In this document: positions 22,828 through 34,973 of the stretch, in pieces
Position numbering within the stretch: position 1 is the first letter of the stretch
Layout of the letters: the number at the start of each line of letters is the position of its first letter
Source of the DNA: Bigelowiella natans CCMP2755
Lineage: Eukaryota; Cercozoa; Chlorarachniophyceae
Reading direction: 5' to 3'
Length of the DNA: 40,000 nt
Assembly (NCBI GenBank): GCA_000320545.1
Contig: ADNK01000889.1
Location: 1-40,000 of the forward strand
Translations under genes and position numbers: made by a program
Notes under the pieces: generated by a model
What the model was told of the DNA's origin: nothing
Seen by the model: only the letters and a program-made list of their open reading frames with translations
Databases searched by the model: none

Positions 22828-24412
22828 CATGTTGTTCATTTTTATATCCATAGCCTTCTCTTTCTTTTATTTCCCGTACTGTCTTTGCATCTTTCCATGC
22901 TCAATCACTAGCAGGCCAGCACACTGCACACTAAAAAATAGTTATTGCGTCGTCTGATGAATTGATTTCGCAACGGAGTTGCATTACCGTTCTAGCGTTT
23001 CGTGCTTGTTAGCATTGTATGACATGCATGTTGCCAGAGACGCAATCATTAGAGCACTGCTGATGTGTCTAGATCTGTGTAGACAATGACACACATTGAA
23101 CCGTGCACATGCGATGTGTTGCGCAGCGTATCATCTAGGCTCTAGCTAGCTAGGGTTCAATCTCCAGATTCGCACATGCAGCAGCTACAACGTGACACCT
23201 TGTGTGAAGAGATCTGCACATGCAATGATGTGATGTGCACGCAATGCATCGCAGAATGTGTGCGTGATGTTCCGTTGACTAGTTGGAGTTGTCCATCATG
23301 TGACGTTGTGTGCAATTCACACGCAATGTCACGTTGTCTGTCACACCTCGCTAGCTCGATGTTTGCCTTCGCATCAACCAGGTGCTTGACCATGCCTCAA
23401 CACGACCTTTCCAGCTTTCCGAGTGCCAGAGCTAGAGAGTGCCCAAAGTCAACGCGATGCGTGTGACGGTCCTTCGTCTCAACACTTGCCTTTGCACCAA
23501 CCAGTCACTTGACGGTCTCCAAATGACCACCTTCAGAACACCAAAGCAACGGCGTGTAACCCCTGCGTGTGAACACGCGATCCTGCAATCCTTCGCCTGG
23601 ACACCTGCCTTTTGAGAATTGAATGCTTGAGTTGAGGAAGATCGTTGTCACGTGCTGCTTTGAAGATGATTTTGAAAATTGGTGAAAAACTTTGCAAGCA
23701 GGCAATGGAGTGGGGGAAGCTGCACATGCGAACACATCAATGAACAATGAGCAATGATGATGAACTACATTTCCAAAGTGTTGCAAGACACTTGCAGTGT
23801 GCGGAACGCAGTGCCTCGAACAGAACACATCGCAGCTTTCGCACTGCCGAACGTTCGGAGATCGGCTTCGGTTCGTTCAATTGTCGCAACATGAAAACAA
23901 AAGCCCGACTTCCTGGACTTCCACCCTTTGCTTTGATTGCAGCTTGTCGTGACTCTTTCCGGTGTTCACAAATGGGACCAAAATTTCAGACTGCGACATC
24001 AAATTCGATCTGTCGTCAACCGGTAATCTTTGGGTAAGGGGGTGTACTCGAAGCTAAAAATAGCTCTGATGACGCTCTTTGCAGCAGAAAAAGACCGACG
24101 TTTGTTTGGAAGGAATTTGGAAAGACGGGCCGCCCCCCGTCGCCCCCCCCTCGACTTTTTTTGAACCAAACCAGAAATTTCCAGAGTGACAGAGGAAAGA
24201 AGGGCGTGCGACAGTAGTGGAAACGAGTGCAAACTAAGGTAACGAACGAACTACTCGGAGAATTGTTTGTGCAGAGTGATATAGGCCAGACGACTACCCC
24301 TGCTTCCTTGACTTTTTTCTGAAAAAATTCTTTTAATGATCAAAACACCTTTTTTGTTTCCAGGACACCAAACAACACATATCCTATTGCGTTGCTATCC
24401 CCAGAAAGAAGA
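22731..24412. other. Spacer between pyruvate kinase and the CCCH/SAM gene, containing an ankyrin pseudogene
   Basis: It starts with a (TA)n run (22793-22822) and AT-rich DNA, then becomes rich in GCATG/TGCAC/CTAG words. An ankyrin-repeat remnant lies on the minus strand at about 23375-23665. A strong acceptor (TTTGTTTCCAG) at 24353-24363 suggests that the CCCH gene has an upstream 5' exon or UTR intron within this spacer. Confidence 0.5.
23375..23665 (-). pseudogene. Ankyrin-repeat protein remnant
   Basis: Read on the minus strand, fragments of two to three ankyrin repeats are visible. FKAARDNDLPQLKHSILKRQ resembles a first helix pair. RRGYTPLLWCSEGGHLETVK fits the consensus GxTPLHxAAxxGHxxxV. 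LVGAKASVETKD and KHLVDAKANIEL are repeat ends. The reading frame changes after KRQ (a 22-base segment beginning GT and ending AG would have to be removed). A TGA replaces the Trp expected after HLETVK, and further stops follow. Together these indicate decay; a host of very short introns could explain the first break but not the stops. Confidence 0.7.
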
Positions 24413-25943
24413 ATGCCCGTGCTCCAGCCGTATACGGGGGTAAGCAGTAACAAGGATTACGAAAGGAAAGTGAAGCAGTGTGCCTTCTGGCCTAACTGCA
24501 AGCACCATTCAATGTGCAAATACGTTCACGCTTTCGTAGACCCGTCAAAGGCAGGGATCTGTCAATATGCTCTCAATCGCGTTTGCGTCAATACCGAAGA
24601 AACGTGTGGGTACATGCACCTGCCTATTCCACTGGAGGCCTGGGAGACCATCTCGCAGCGGTGTAGGAGTCTCGAACAAGCGAAGAGGTACGTTGAGAAG
24701 TCGCAGGGGATATCATGGAACCAGATGGTTATCGACCAGGATGAGCATGCCAAAGATGTTGCCTACCTGCGCAAAAGCTTACCATGTAAAGACTGGTCCC
24801 ACCATCGTTGCCCCAAGAAGATCTGCAACCTTGTACACGCCTGGATCCAACCGGGGAAGAAGGGGATATGCCAGAGGTTTTACAAACGGTCCTGCACGAA
24901 TCGGAGGTGCACTTATCAGCATCTCAACATGCCTCTCAAGGAGTACGAGGCGCTCGCCCAGGGCACCCGCAGCTTTAAAGAGTTGTATGCGAAGATCGCC
25001 GCAAGGTACGGCTGGGAGGCAGCAAACATGATGACCGATGTGCATCGACCTGCCCCTCAAGTCCACGAGCGTAAGGTTGTTCAATGCGAGCACTGGAAAA
25101 CGAAGGAGTGCTTCGTTGGTTCAAACTGTCTCTATCTCCATGGACACGTGAAGCCAGGGAAGAAAGGGCTGTGCATCAACTACATGAAAGGCAAATGCAA
25201 GAAGGGAAATGCGTGCGTATACCAGCACATTGACATCGATATAATGCACTATGAACGTCTCAGTGAGAAAGCGAAGAACTACGAGGAGCTCGAAAAGATC
25301 CTCCCAAGATGCGACGACGAATTAGACGCGGACCTCATCAGGGAGGCTGCCAACGTTTCCCTGAAAGAACAGACAAAATCCACCGTGGTCATCGACGACC
25401 CAGCACGACCTTTGGTTTGGAAAGAAGAAGAGGAGAAGAAGAAGAAGATGTGTCGGGAAAATAGAGCTGTAAAACCTGGGCAGCAGGGGCAGCAGCAGCA
25501 GCAGCAGCAGCAGCCTCATCAGCAAACCACACTCTGGACTAATCATCATCCTCCTCGCATGTGGGCGGCGGCGGCGGCTGCTGCTCCTGCTGCAAGGAGG
25601 GGCCATAGCATCTGGGACGGTGGTGGGAACAAGGCAGCAGCAGCACCTTTAAGTAAACCGCCAACAGGAGCTACTCGTGGGGTTATTCGGTCTCCCAACC
25701 TTCACGACATGAAATCGCAATCGGTGGTGGAGAGAGCCCCGCCTTGGTCTCACGCCTCCTTCGGATCACGGTCTGCCGCTGCTGCTCTTGCTGCTGCTAC
25801 TGGTGGTGGTGGTGGTGGTTCTAGGGCGCCGACAACCTCCCTCCAACCTCCCGGTTTCGCCGATGTTAAGAGGTACAGTGACAACTCGGAAAGTGAAAGC
25901 TCCATCGATGACATGGAGAGCATACCGGGGGGGGGTCTTCTTA

Positions 25944-25977
<34 letters not shown>

Positions 25978-26329
25978 TGACAGCCATCACAACGTTGACA
26001 GTAGCCTCAGCAGCAGCAGCAGCAGCAGCATTGGCACTGAGTTTAAGCGGAAGCCGTTGGCGTACTGGACGATTGGCGATGTAAAGACATTCATTGCCCA
26101 GTGTGGAAAGGCTCCGGCCTGGACTAAGTATTCCAGGATTTTCGAGGCCGAGCAGGTTGATGGAGCGACGCTGGCAATGTATACTAGCTGGCAGCCGCTA
26201 GTTGATGAGCTCAGCATAAGGAAGAATCATGCCAGAGTCATCGCCAACCTCGTACAGTCGTACAACAATTCGAACGCGATTGGCTTCAAGAAGGAGTTCC
26301 ATGAGGAGAAGCGTATTATCGGCGCATAG
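24413..26329 (+). CDS. Six-CCCH zinc finger protein with C-terminal SAM domain
   Basis: Probable RNA-binding protein of 638 residues in one uninterrupted frame from ATG 24413. It carries six CCCH fingers in three pairs. Finger spacings (Cx?Cx?Cx3H) are 5-5, 7-6, 7-4, 7-4, 7-5 and 7-5, at about residues 23-39, 50-69, 125-142, 153-170, 224-243 and 254-272. Each pair is joined by a linker of the form PxKxGIC (PSKAGIC, PGKKGIC, PGKKGLC) and followed by a helix (LPIPLEAWETISQ, LNMPLKEYEALAQ, IDIDIMHYERLSE), so the unit is a threefold-repeated module of about 100 residues. Low-complexity Gln, Ala, Gly and Ser runs fill about 350-540. A SAM domain occupies about 545-618 (YWTIGDVKTFIAQCG, ATLAMYTSW, RVIANLVQSY). 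The frame is open upstream of the ATG back to an acceptor at 24363, so a few residues may be spliced on. AATAAA-like signals follow at about 26346-26352. Confidence 0.9.
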
Positions 26330-27330
26330 CGGGGCGGCGGTGGATAATAAATAAATACTGTTGGTCAAGGTGTGATTTTAAGATGTGCAGAACTCCGACT
26401 ACGCATGATGAGCTACAATCTCATCGTTAGCTGTAATATGAAAATATATTTAATGGTTTTATCCTGTTTGATCGATCGAACATTTCTCCGCTTTCCTCGA
26501 CAACCCATTCCTTCGTGGGAACCAAAAGCTCTCCCATCCAGCTGGCAAGCTAGTAGTATAGCAGCTGGAGCAATAATCGTTAAAATTGCCGTCTTTGCCT
26601 GGGAGTTTTTGGCACATGGGGCCATTATATCATAACTAGAAATGAAACCTAATTGTTCTGTTTGGAAGAGATAGAAAAGTAGAAGAGTAACAAACGACTG
26701 TGTTGCAATTCTGATCCTTATAGTTCCTCCTTCGGTATGCAGGAATAAGGCAATTGCTGTTATTATTCGTCTATGTTTCAATTTCCAATTAATAGTTTAG
26801 AATAGACACACCGCACACACACACACATATAAATATGTAATTATTTTTGTACACATGATGCAAAATGTAGTATTGCCTGGACATCTCCAGAGTTAGATAA
26901 TAGACTTGTATTACGTAGAACGTATAAGATCTAAATTGGATAAAGTATCACCCGATTTAAAAATTAAAGAATTTGATGTGCTTATCTTGTAACCATTAAG
27001 ATATTCATTGTACTAGTATCCCAATTCATCATGCAACAACTACTTGCTCAAGAAATCCTGGTTTTTGTCAATCTTGATACGATAAAGTTCTAAATGCTGA
27101 ATCAGTTGGTAACATCACAGCTACCTCTGTACCGGGTTGCAATAGATTGAGGCCTTGCAATGTTGAAAATACGCGTTGCCATGTGTTGGTGTAATATCGC
27201 ATTTTGGCAATAAATGATTGGGAAATTATGTTTTGATTTATAAAAAAAATGAATCAGAGATTGGTTCGCTTTATTAACTACACTAACTACATCGCAAGGC
27301 ATTATTTGTTTGCTTCCATCGACGCACAAC
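26330..27330. other. AT-rich intergenic DNA downstream of the CCCH/SAM gene
   Basis: Contains the probable polyadenylation region of the CCCH gene (AATAAATAAATA near 26346) and otherwise no frame with coding character. Confidence 0.5.
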
Positions 27331-28110
27331 ATCTAGCTAGCTAGACTACTCTAGTACTAAACTGTCATCGCACAACGCAGATTTAGAGGTGCTCAACGCA
27401 GCAACATCTTGACGCCTAGACATGCACACACAACTAGACAAACCGACTAGCTAGCTAGCCGAGCTAGAAATCATTGACACACATCCATGTGTCTAGCTAG
27501 CTAGCTAGGTAGGCACATTTCTGGATGCTCATCTGGCATCAATCTCTAGATCTGGCTAGCTAGCTAGATGCAATGAGTGTGGTGACGGAAGCACTGAAGC
27601 ACCTTAAGCATGGCTAGCATGCGCGCTTTCTAGCTCTAACACTAGCAAGCTAGAGCTAGCTAGCTAGCTAGCTTTGTGTCTGATCTAGCCAGCTTGTGAG
27701 CTAGTGATCTCCAGATCTAGCGATGCTTGTTGCATGCCTAGACATCTCTAGCTAGCTAGATCTAGACACATTGCACCTACTCTGGTACTAGCTAGCTAGC
27801 CTAGCTAGTAGCTAACACACTTCTAGGCTTGCCAGCTTGTCAGCACCGGAGCACTGTGGAGCAAGCTAGAATGTCTAGCTAGCTAGCTAGCTCGCGAGAG
27901 CTAGCTTCATGTTTTGGATTTTGGACAATGCTAGAATGATCAAACTAGCAAACTTAGCAATGCACAGCTAGCCCAAACTAGCTAGCTAGCAAAACAATCT
28001 AGCAATGTGGACATGTGACGTCACGGGATTGCGAATGCTAGCATGACTAGCTCTAGAGCTAGCTAGATGAACGTGCGCACACAGCTTGCTAGCAGCTAGC
28101 TTGCTAGACA
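27331..28110. repeat. CTAG/GCTAGC-rich palindromic repeat block
   Basis: The self-complementary tetramer CTAG recurs dozens of times, singly and in tandem (for example at about 27655-27672 and 27873-27892), mixed with CTAGA, GCTTG and CACA words. No single long repeat unit is evident. Short CTAG tandems also occur at about 2069-2081 and 23142-23153. The block has no coding potential. Confidence 0.8.
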
Positions 28111-28297
28111 GCTAGACAGCACAACATCAATTGTCATTTTCGGTGTGCACGTAGGCCGGCTTGCGGTCATGACAAGATGACTAGATGGCTCACTGCAGGG
28201 ACTAGCTCATGTTTTTCAAAGAGTGTGCTTTGACATGCTTTTCTTCCCTAAAAACTTTCTTAATTTACATTGGTGGTAATGTTTGCATTTTGATTAT

Positions 28298-28331
28298 GCT
28301 TGAGCAAAATTTAAGCTTGAGCAAAATTTAA
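28298..28331. repeat. Tandem direct repeat, 2 x 17 bases
   Basis: Two perfect adjacent copies of GCTTGAGCAAAATTTAA in the AT-rich spacer before the membrane NRPS-like gene. Confidence 0.9.
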
Positions 28332-28486
28332 CTAGTTACATTGTCGGATGAACAATGTAAAATAATGTTGTATTCAGAGTCGCTGGGTATGATGAAAATG
28401 TGGTTTTCACCTACAAAGAAATGCATCGATGCATCTTCATGCGATAATTGATGCAAAGTATGGCACCGAGGTTCATGTTAATCTCG

Positions 28487-31400
28487 TTATGCCGGTATTC
28501 CGTTTCGTTTGTATTCCGCCATCATGGTCTGGATTGAGTGATTCGAAAAGGATGAATTTCTCGGAGGCTTTGCAGGTATCCCTTTCCAATGTTCACCGAG
28601 ACTGACGTTCCTTCTGAACAACTTGCTCAAGGAACCCAATGACCCATTATCACCTATCTTTTCACCGGCATGTAGATATGAACCCCTTCCAATCGAACTC
28701 CCCTTTCCAACGACAGCCAATCCCCAGATCACTTCAAACCCACTGTAGACGTGTCCATTGATTAAAGCTCCATCCTCAACAACCGCTCCGGCCCCTATTT
28801 CTACATTCTCATGATCTAAGATTCTCAAAGAAATTATGCAGGCGTTGTTACCTACTTTTGCACCAAAAAGTCTCAATACTACATTATACAACCCAGAACC
28901 AGCAAAAACACTGAAGACAATTGATGAATAAAGAGTCAATTGATGATTCATTCTCTGCACCCAACCATAAGTTCGAACCGGTTGCTCTATAAATTCTTCA
29001 TATTTTAAAGTATCGTAGCTGATGAAGAAATCAAAAGCAACCATCCATATCTTGATAACTACTACTAGTAGGAAAGTCCATAGCAACAGCAAGGCTGCAA
29101 AGCAGACGATGAACTTGAGAGTGCTATCATTAAGAAACTTGAACAGGTCAACCTACAAATTATGAGAATCTTAAATGATTGAGGTCATCAGAGAAACAAG
29201 GCTTGTACACAGCAGAATATGGATTACATCATGTTCAAGTACTAAATCTTGCGGGTAGGTAATAAGACACACAAAAATATGTCACAACCCCTGCTTCATA
29301 GGCTACTAAAAGTGCCAGACAATAGCCAAGTAATCTTGTGAAAGTCATGAACACATCGACTCCAACGGTACGGCAATATTGACAGCGAAGATTCCTCATG
29401 TCCTTCTCACCACTTTGGACCGCGTGCATGAATTTCTGTGTACCTCTGGGGATCGTCATTGTTAGACCGGCCATTCGCGATCTTCCTCGACAAAGAGTCT
29501 GAGGTTTATTTGGATCACCCACGATGTTTGTCAACCAGGCTACATTTGCTGTGTCTTCCAAAGTCACTGTGCCTTCAATTCGACTATGGAAACCAACGAA
29601 GCAATAGCTTCCAATTTTCACTTTCGTTTTTATGGCCTGTCCATTTTCCAAGGTAATGTCCAGGATCACGGTTGAAGTCGAGAACACAGTGTGATCTCCT
29701 ATTTCGAGCAAATGAGCGTCCTCTGGATGGACAAGGGTAAAGTCTGGGAGGACATTATATCGACCGATCTTTGCTCCCAAAAGGCGAAACCAGATCGAAT
29801 ATATTGTGTATCCCGACCACATACCAGCCCTAGAAAACCAAAAAATAAGGGCCCCTTGAAGTAATCCTAACCACCATCGCCTCCATTTTGTAAATGTGGT
29901 TCGAGTATAAGGGCCAGGTTGAACGTAAAAACCAGCGAGCAACCACTTCATTGAAACTATGAATATCGCAAGGGTAAATCCGGTACCAATGTACAGTGTT
30001 ACAGAGAATAATAAGGTGTTATATCTCAATGAGATTCCTTTGTGGTCTCCTGAAATATCAAGATGAACTGCGTGTGGATTCATGAGGCTACCATCCAGAT
30101 TCTCATCAGGACATCGGGGATCAGGACCAGAGCACAGTCGGTGGTAATCCAGGAAGTAGAATAGCAGGATAGATGGAGTACTTAAGAGAGATATCAATAT
30201 GGGTGTGATGGCTAGAGTCATTAGTTTCAAAATTTCCAGAACAATAGAGAACCGTTGACAATGCGAAGCTGTCAGACGGTCGTGCAATCTAGAACGGACT
30301 AGTTGCAGTGGGCTTCCTGAGTAACTTCCAGCCTGAAGGGTGGACCTACAGCTAACAACAGATATCGGCTCCACAGTACAACCTGAGCATATGTTGGCCC
30401 CGGCCTCGATCACAACTTCAGTGTTGATGTCTACAAATTCTCCAATTTGTATTGCATGAAATGAGATTCCTCTCGAAGTCAATATCCTGGCTTTTAAATC
30501 GCTGGACACAGATGAATTTCTCCCCACACTCACAAGATCATGTTCACGAATAAATGCCTGTGTCCCATGCAAGTCGTTAGTAGTGGGGTAGTAATAATAA
30601 AACAATAGTATACCTGAAGTCTTGCTGTCATTTCTATTTTCGCACCCAAGAAATTATATGTTATGTTTAATAGAACGGTATCCCGTAAGAATCTTCCTAT
30701 AGTTTGCTCCCAAAGATCAAATGCTCTATCGATGTACCACCACCGCATCCACATTGAGCCTGTATCATTGAAGAAGTTCTCAAATAGAGTGACAGGTACA
30801 AATATTAGCTAACAGCATACCGTAGAGCACATAGTTGCCTGGTATGTACTTCCCGATAATGATCCATTTTAGGAAGATTACAACCGTGGTGAAAGTTAGA
30901 GCCCAAATAGGGACGATCAGAACAAGGGCTAATCCGTTGAGTTGTCCGAGCGTATAAGGCGGAATGTCAATAAAGCTCCACGGCTCTTCCAAATTTTCCT
31001 GTGAGATATTATTAAGAACAATACTGCTCACACAAAATTGAATGTTTAAAAGTACCGCCCACTTGTAGAAATAATATGAAGGTAAAGCTGAGGCACAAAT
31101 AAGAAATATCAACGATGCAGATAGAATTGGCTGTAAAAGATGGCGAAGGTCAGAGGAAACTGGATCGCCCATGAACGTTTGTTTCCGTGTGCAGGGCTGG
31201 AAATATATATATATATGAGGTGATTTTTACCGCCTGAACGTTAATAGCGAGTACATACACCTTATTGTTTATGCTTGTGGTTTCAGCTTTGATATTATTC
31301 ATGTTAACGGCTTTGATATCCACAAATGCTTCTTTTGAGGAAGTAGTCGAGATTCGAGCATTATCAGCTTTGTGGAGAGCAGAGAAAGCTTGGGCTCGGG

Positions 31401-34400
31401 ATATTTCGTGCAATCCGTTTATTGGTTGAGTATCGCTAAGATTAAATTGCAATATCACAGGTAAATATTGCAATTCACACAGAAATTGTTCGAAGTCAGT
31501 TCTGAAATGCTGGTCAAATTGCTACATCTACAGCCTCAGAAGTACTATGTGTAATATCTGGCGAGACTTACATACATTCTAGCACAATTGACTAAAGTAA
31601 GAGTACCAATTTTTTGATGAGTCGTATAGCCCCCATTTTATTCGGGTAGATCTTTCTTCGTCATAACGTGAGAAATTATGTCGTCTTTCATCAAGAAGTC
31701 TATAGTAAGATATTAGCATATAATGGCTTCCCATAATTACACACTTCCAACAAATGGACTACCCTGTCTTAATTTCACCCGATGGAGATGAGCTCTCTCT
31801 GACGGAAGGACTGTAATCACTAGGTTCGTGTGGCATTTTGTCTCCCCTTTCAAAATTTATGCTAATTGCTGGTGCATACATAGACTGCGAACCAGACAAA
31901 TCATCCATTCTTTTTGTTATAAGTTTCACAAGATCCTTCAGAGTCAAATTTAGCAGCATTGTATGATCTTCGAAATTTATTTTAAATTTTTCTCCAATAG
32001 CCTCCGATAACTCCAAAAGTTGTATTGAGTCCACAAGTGTATGTATCTTTCAAAAAAGTACAAAGATATCTTTGATAAGTTTATTGCATACAAACCTTTG
32101 GGTATAAGAGTTAGCGAATAGCACAAAGAACCTGCATGTTTGAGATGTCATCCCAATCTGATGCAGGATCCAAGGAAAGTCTTAAAGCTTCTCTTAATTC
32201 AGACGACGAGTTCACGCATGAGAAGTCGAACATATCTGCTTGGATAGCTTGCATGGAGGGGTGATTTCCTACTCGCAAAGATTGTGCTTCATAAATGACA
32301 TGCTTATTGAAAAATATTCCTTACCTATATTCATCATTTCCATCGAATGATTGACTTGTATAGTACGAGACTTTTGCAAGCGTTTGAGGTCGTTAATCAT
32401 TTTCACCTTCTAATTTGTGGCGTGATCCTTTTTAAACTTTATTCAAATTTCATTTGTGAATCAGCAAAGTACGTATTCTGCGATGGGAGGCTTTGCTTTC
32501 CATTTCATTTTCCAATATCTTTAAATGTCAGACCAAGATCATCGCAACGAAGAAGAATACATTGATCAAATAATATAGCGTACATATGTTCCAATTTTTG
32601 TTGTAAATACAGCTTTTTGCATTCAGACCTAATTGTTCATCGAATTCAATTTACATTATTGAGAACACGGGTTATATTGAACCTTCGCAATTTTCCGCTC
32701 GAAGTTTTTGGGATTGTTCTTGACTTTATCAGAACGATGTCTGAAACTTTTACAGACTCACTTGCACTGACTGCGGATCTGACGAAACAACTCAAATCAA
32801 GTTCTCCGAATCCGGATGTGTAGCATTCTGGTGAAAACTCTACATTAATGCCCTAGCAATTGCAGGGTAAGTGATATTGAGAGCCTTAATTTCACGTTCA
32901 CTACGAACCTAAATAAATGAATGACAAACAGTATCGTGTTCTCGTTCGGCGAATACTTCAAATAAGAATTCCTACTTCACAGACAAGCACCACTTGCTCA
33001 GTGCCTTGGAGGCCTGTTGCATGTGTTTAAATTAGTGCATTAGCCATGATTTGCAAAATCGAAGGCAACTTGGGACGGAAAATGCGGCCGAACAGCCCGG
33101 TCTGATTCCAAGTACCTTCGAATGTTCGGATAAATAACATGTTTAAGCAGGATAAATGTTATGCACATTATCTGCAGGCGATTCTAAATCCTTCGGAGCG
33201 TAGTTCCTTCCCATTATAACAAGAATATCTTTCCTCCGTGAAACAAAGAATAATTTTCTTAATCCTGTAAAAATGTAACTTGATATGAGATTTCTGGGCT
33301 GTCCGCTTGTCAAATAGTTTTACCTTCATCTTTTTCCATATAGCCAATGTCACCTGTTCGGAGCCAAATTCCATCATACCCCTCGAGACGGGCGTTGAAT
33401 GTTAACTCCGTTTTTTCAGGATTGCACCAATAACCCTAAGTAAAATGGTAAATAAATTAGAGTGAATTCATACTTCGTTCTGATCTGTCAACCATTGCTC
33501 TTGATTTTGACTGCAGCCATATTTCTCCGTGCTCTCCATTTTCACACTCTCTCAAGGAATTCGGATCAACTATACGGCATTTCACACCTAATTCAATGAA
33601 TTAACAAGTTTTCATAGTTCATCAAACGTTTGATATTTCATAATGTGGAATACCAAGAGTAGATGTAACAAGATCATCGAAAACTCCACAGCAAACCCTT
33701 CGAGAATCTCTCTGTTCATATAAAATAAATTAGGAAAAATTCCAACTTGAAGAGATGAAATTTACCTTCGAGTATGATCTTCCCGTGATGTTCGGGTCTC
33801 CATTTACACCAACAACATGTTCCGCCAAGCCGTAGCAGGAAGTAATCTAATGATCATGAAAGTGACATATATCTACTGGGTAATGTTTGCTTCATCACTT
33901 ACGGAATACTGTTCTAGCTCATACTGTGCCATAACTTTCTCGAACTCTTCCATCGTCTCTCTTTTTCACCAAAAGAAAAAGGTAAGAAAGGTTTAGAAAT
34001 GAAACAATATTACCTTAAGTTTGATTCTCCACCGGAGCCTATGTAGCGGACATGTTTCAATGAAAACCCATCTGGAACACGAAACCTTTTCCATTTTCTC
34101 ATGACTAGCTCAAATGAAAAGTTGGGTGCCTAATATATTTGTATTCATTCTTACATATCCTGGTTTATCTTAAGGGGGATATTATAAATCGATAGGTTCA
34201 AACATTCTTGGACACTTACGAAGGAAACATTGCAGTTGTATTTCCACATCGAATGCCTATTTCAAAAATCTTCTTAGTGGGCAATATGTTCAGAGCATTC
34301 TAGGATCAAATATTCTAACATCCACAATGGAGGTGATTTTAGGAACGTCACTGGGCTCATAAAATGGCCTTTCAAATGAAGATTATGGTCAGTGATATTA

Positions 34401-34922
34401 GTGAAAATGAAGCATGTTTGCAGTAATTGCTCATTTTATCAAGTAACCTCTTCCTCCACTGAAGAAAACTAACAGATAATTTGCTATTAGACCCAGATCA
34501 TGATATTGTGGAAGCCAGCAACATGTATTGTGAGGCGGACTGATAAATTAAATCGTTGTAATCGAAATATAGAAACACCAGAATAATATTTTACTGTATC
34601 TGACGCTTGCCATGATGCCTTTTTCGATCTCCACTTTTCTTAAGCAGGTGAAGGTTATGTAGCAGGTTAGAATACGAAATCATCACGCCCTAGTAACGTT
34701 GTGAAAAACAATTAGCAACAGCCAGAGCCTGTGGTGAAGATGAAAAACCTTTGGGTCCCCGGTGGATCCACTTGTGTATTGAAGAAATGCAAGTTGAGGT
34801 AATTGGACACTAGGTTGAACGAATTCATCCTTCATTTCATTAATGGTTTCACATACTTTTTCTCCTGATAGGCGCGTACACCCACACGGACACACACACA
34901 GACACGCACGCACGCACACACA

Positions 34923-34973
<51 letters not shown>

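Noticed and set aside
27331-28110. CTAG block considered as a CRISPR array or a satellite with a long unit
   Set aside because: No regular repeat-spacer spacing and no constant unit longer than a few bases could be seen.
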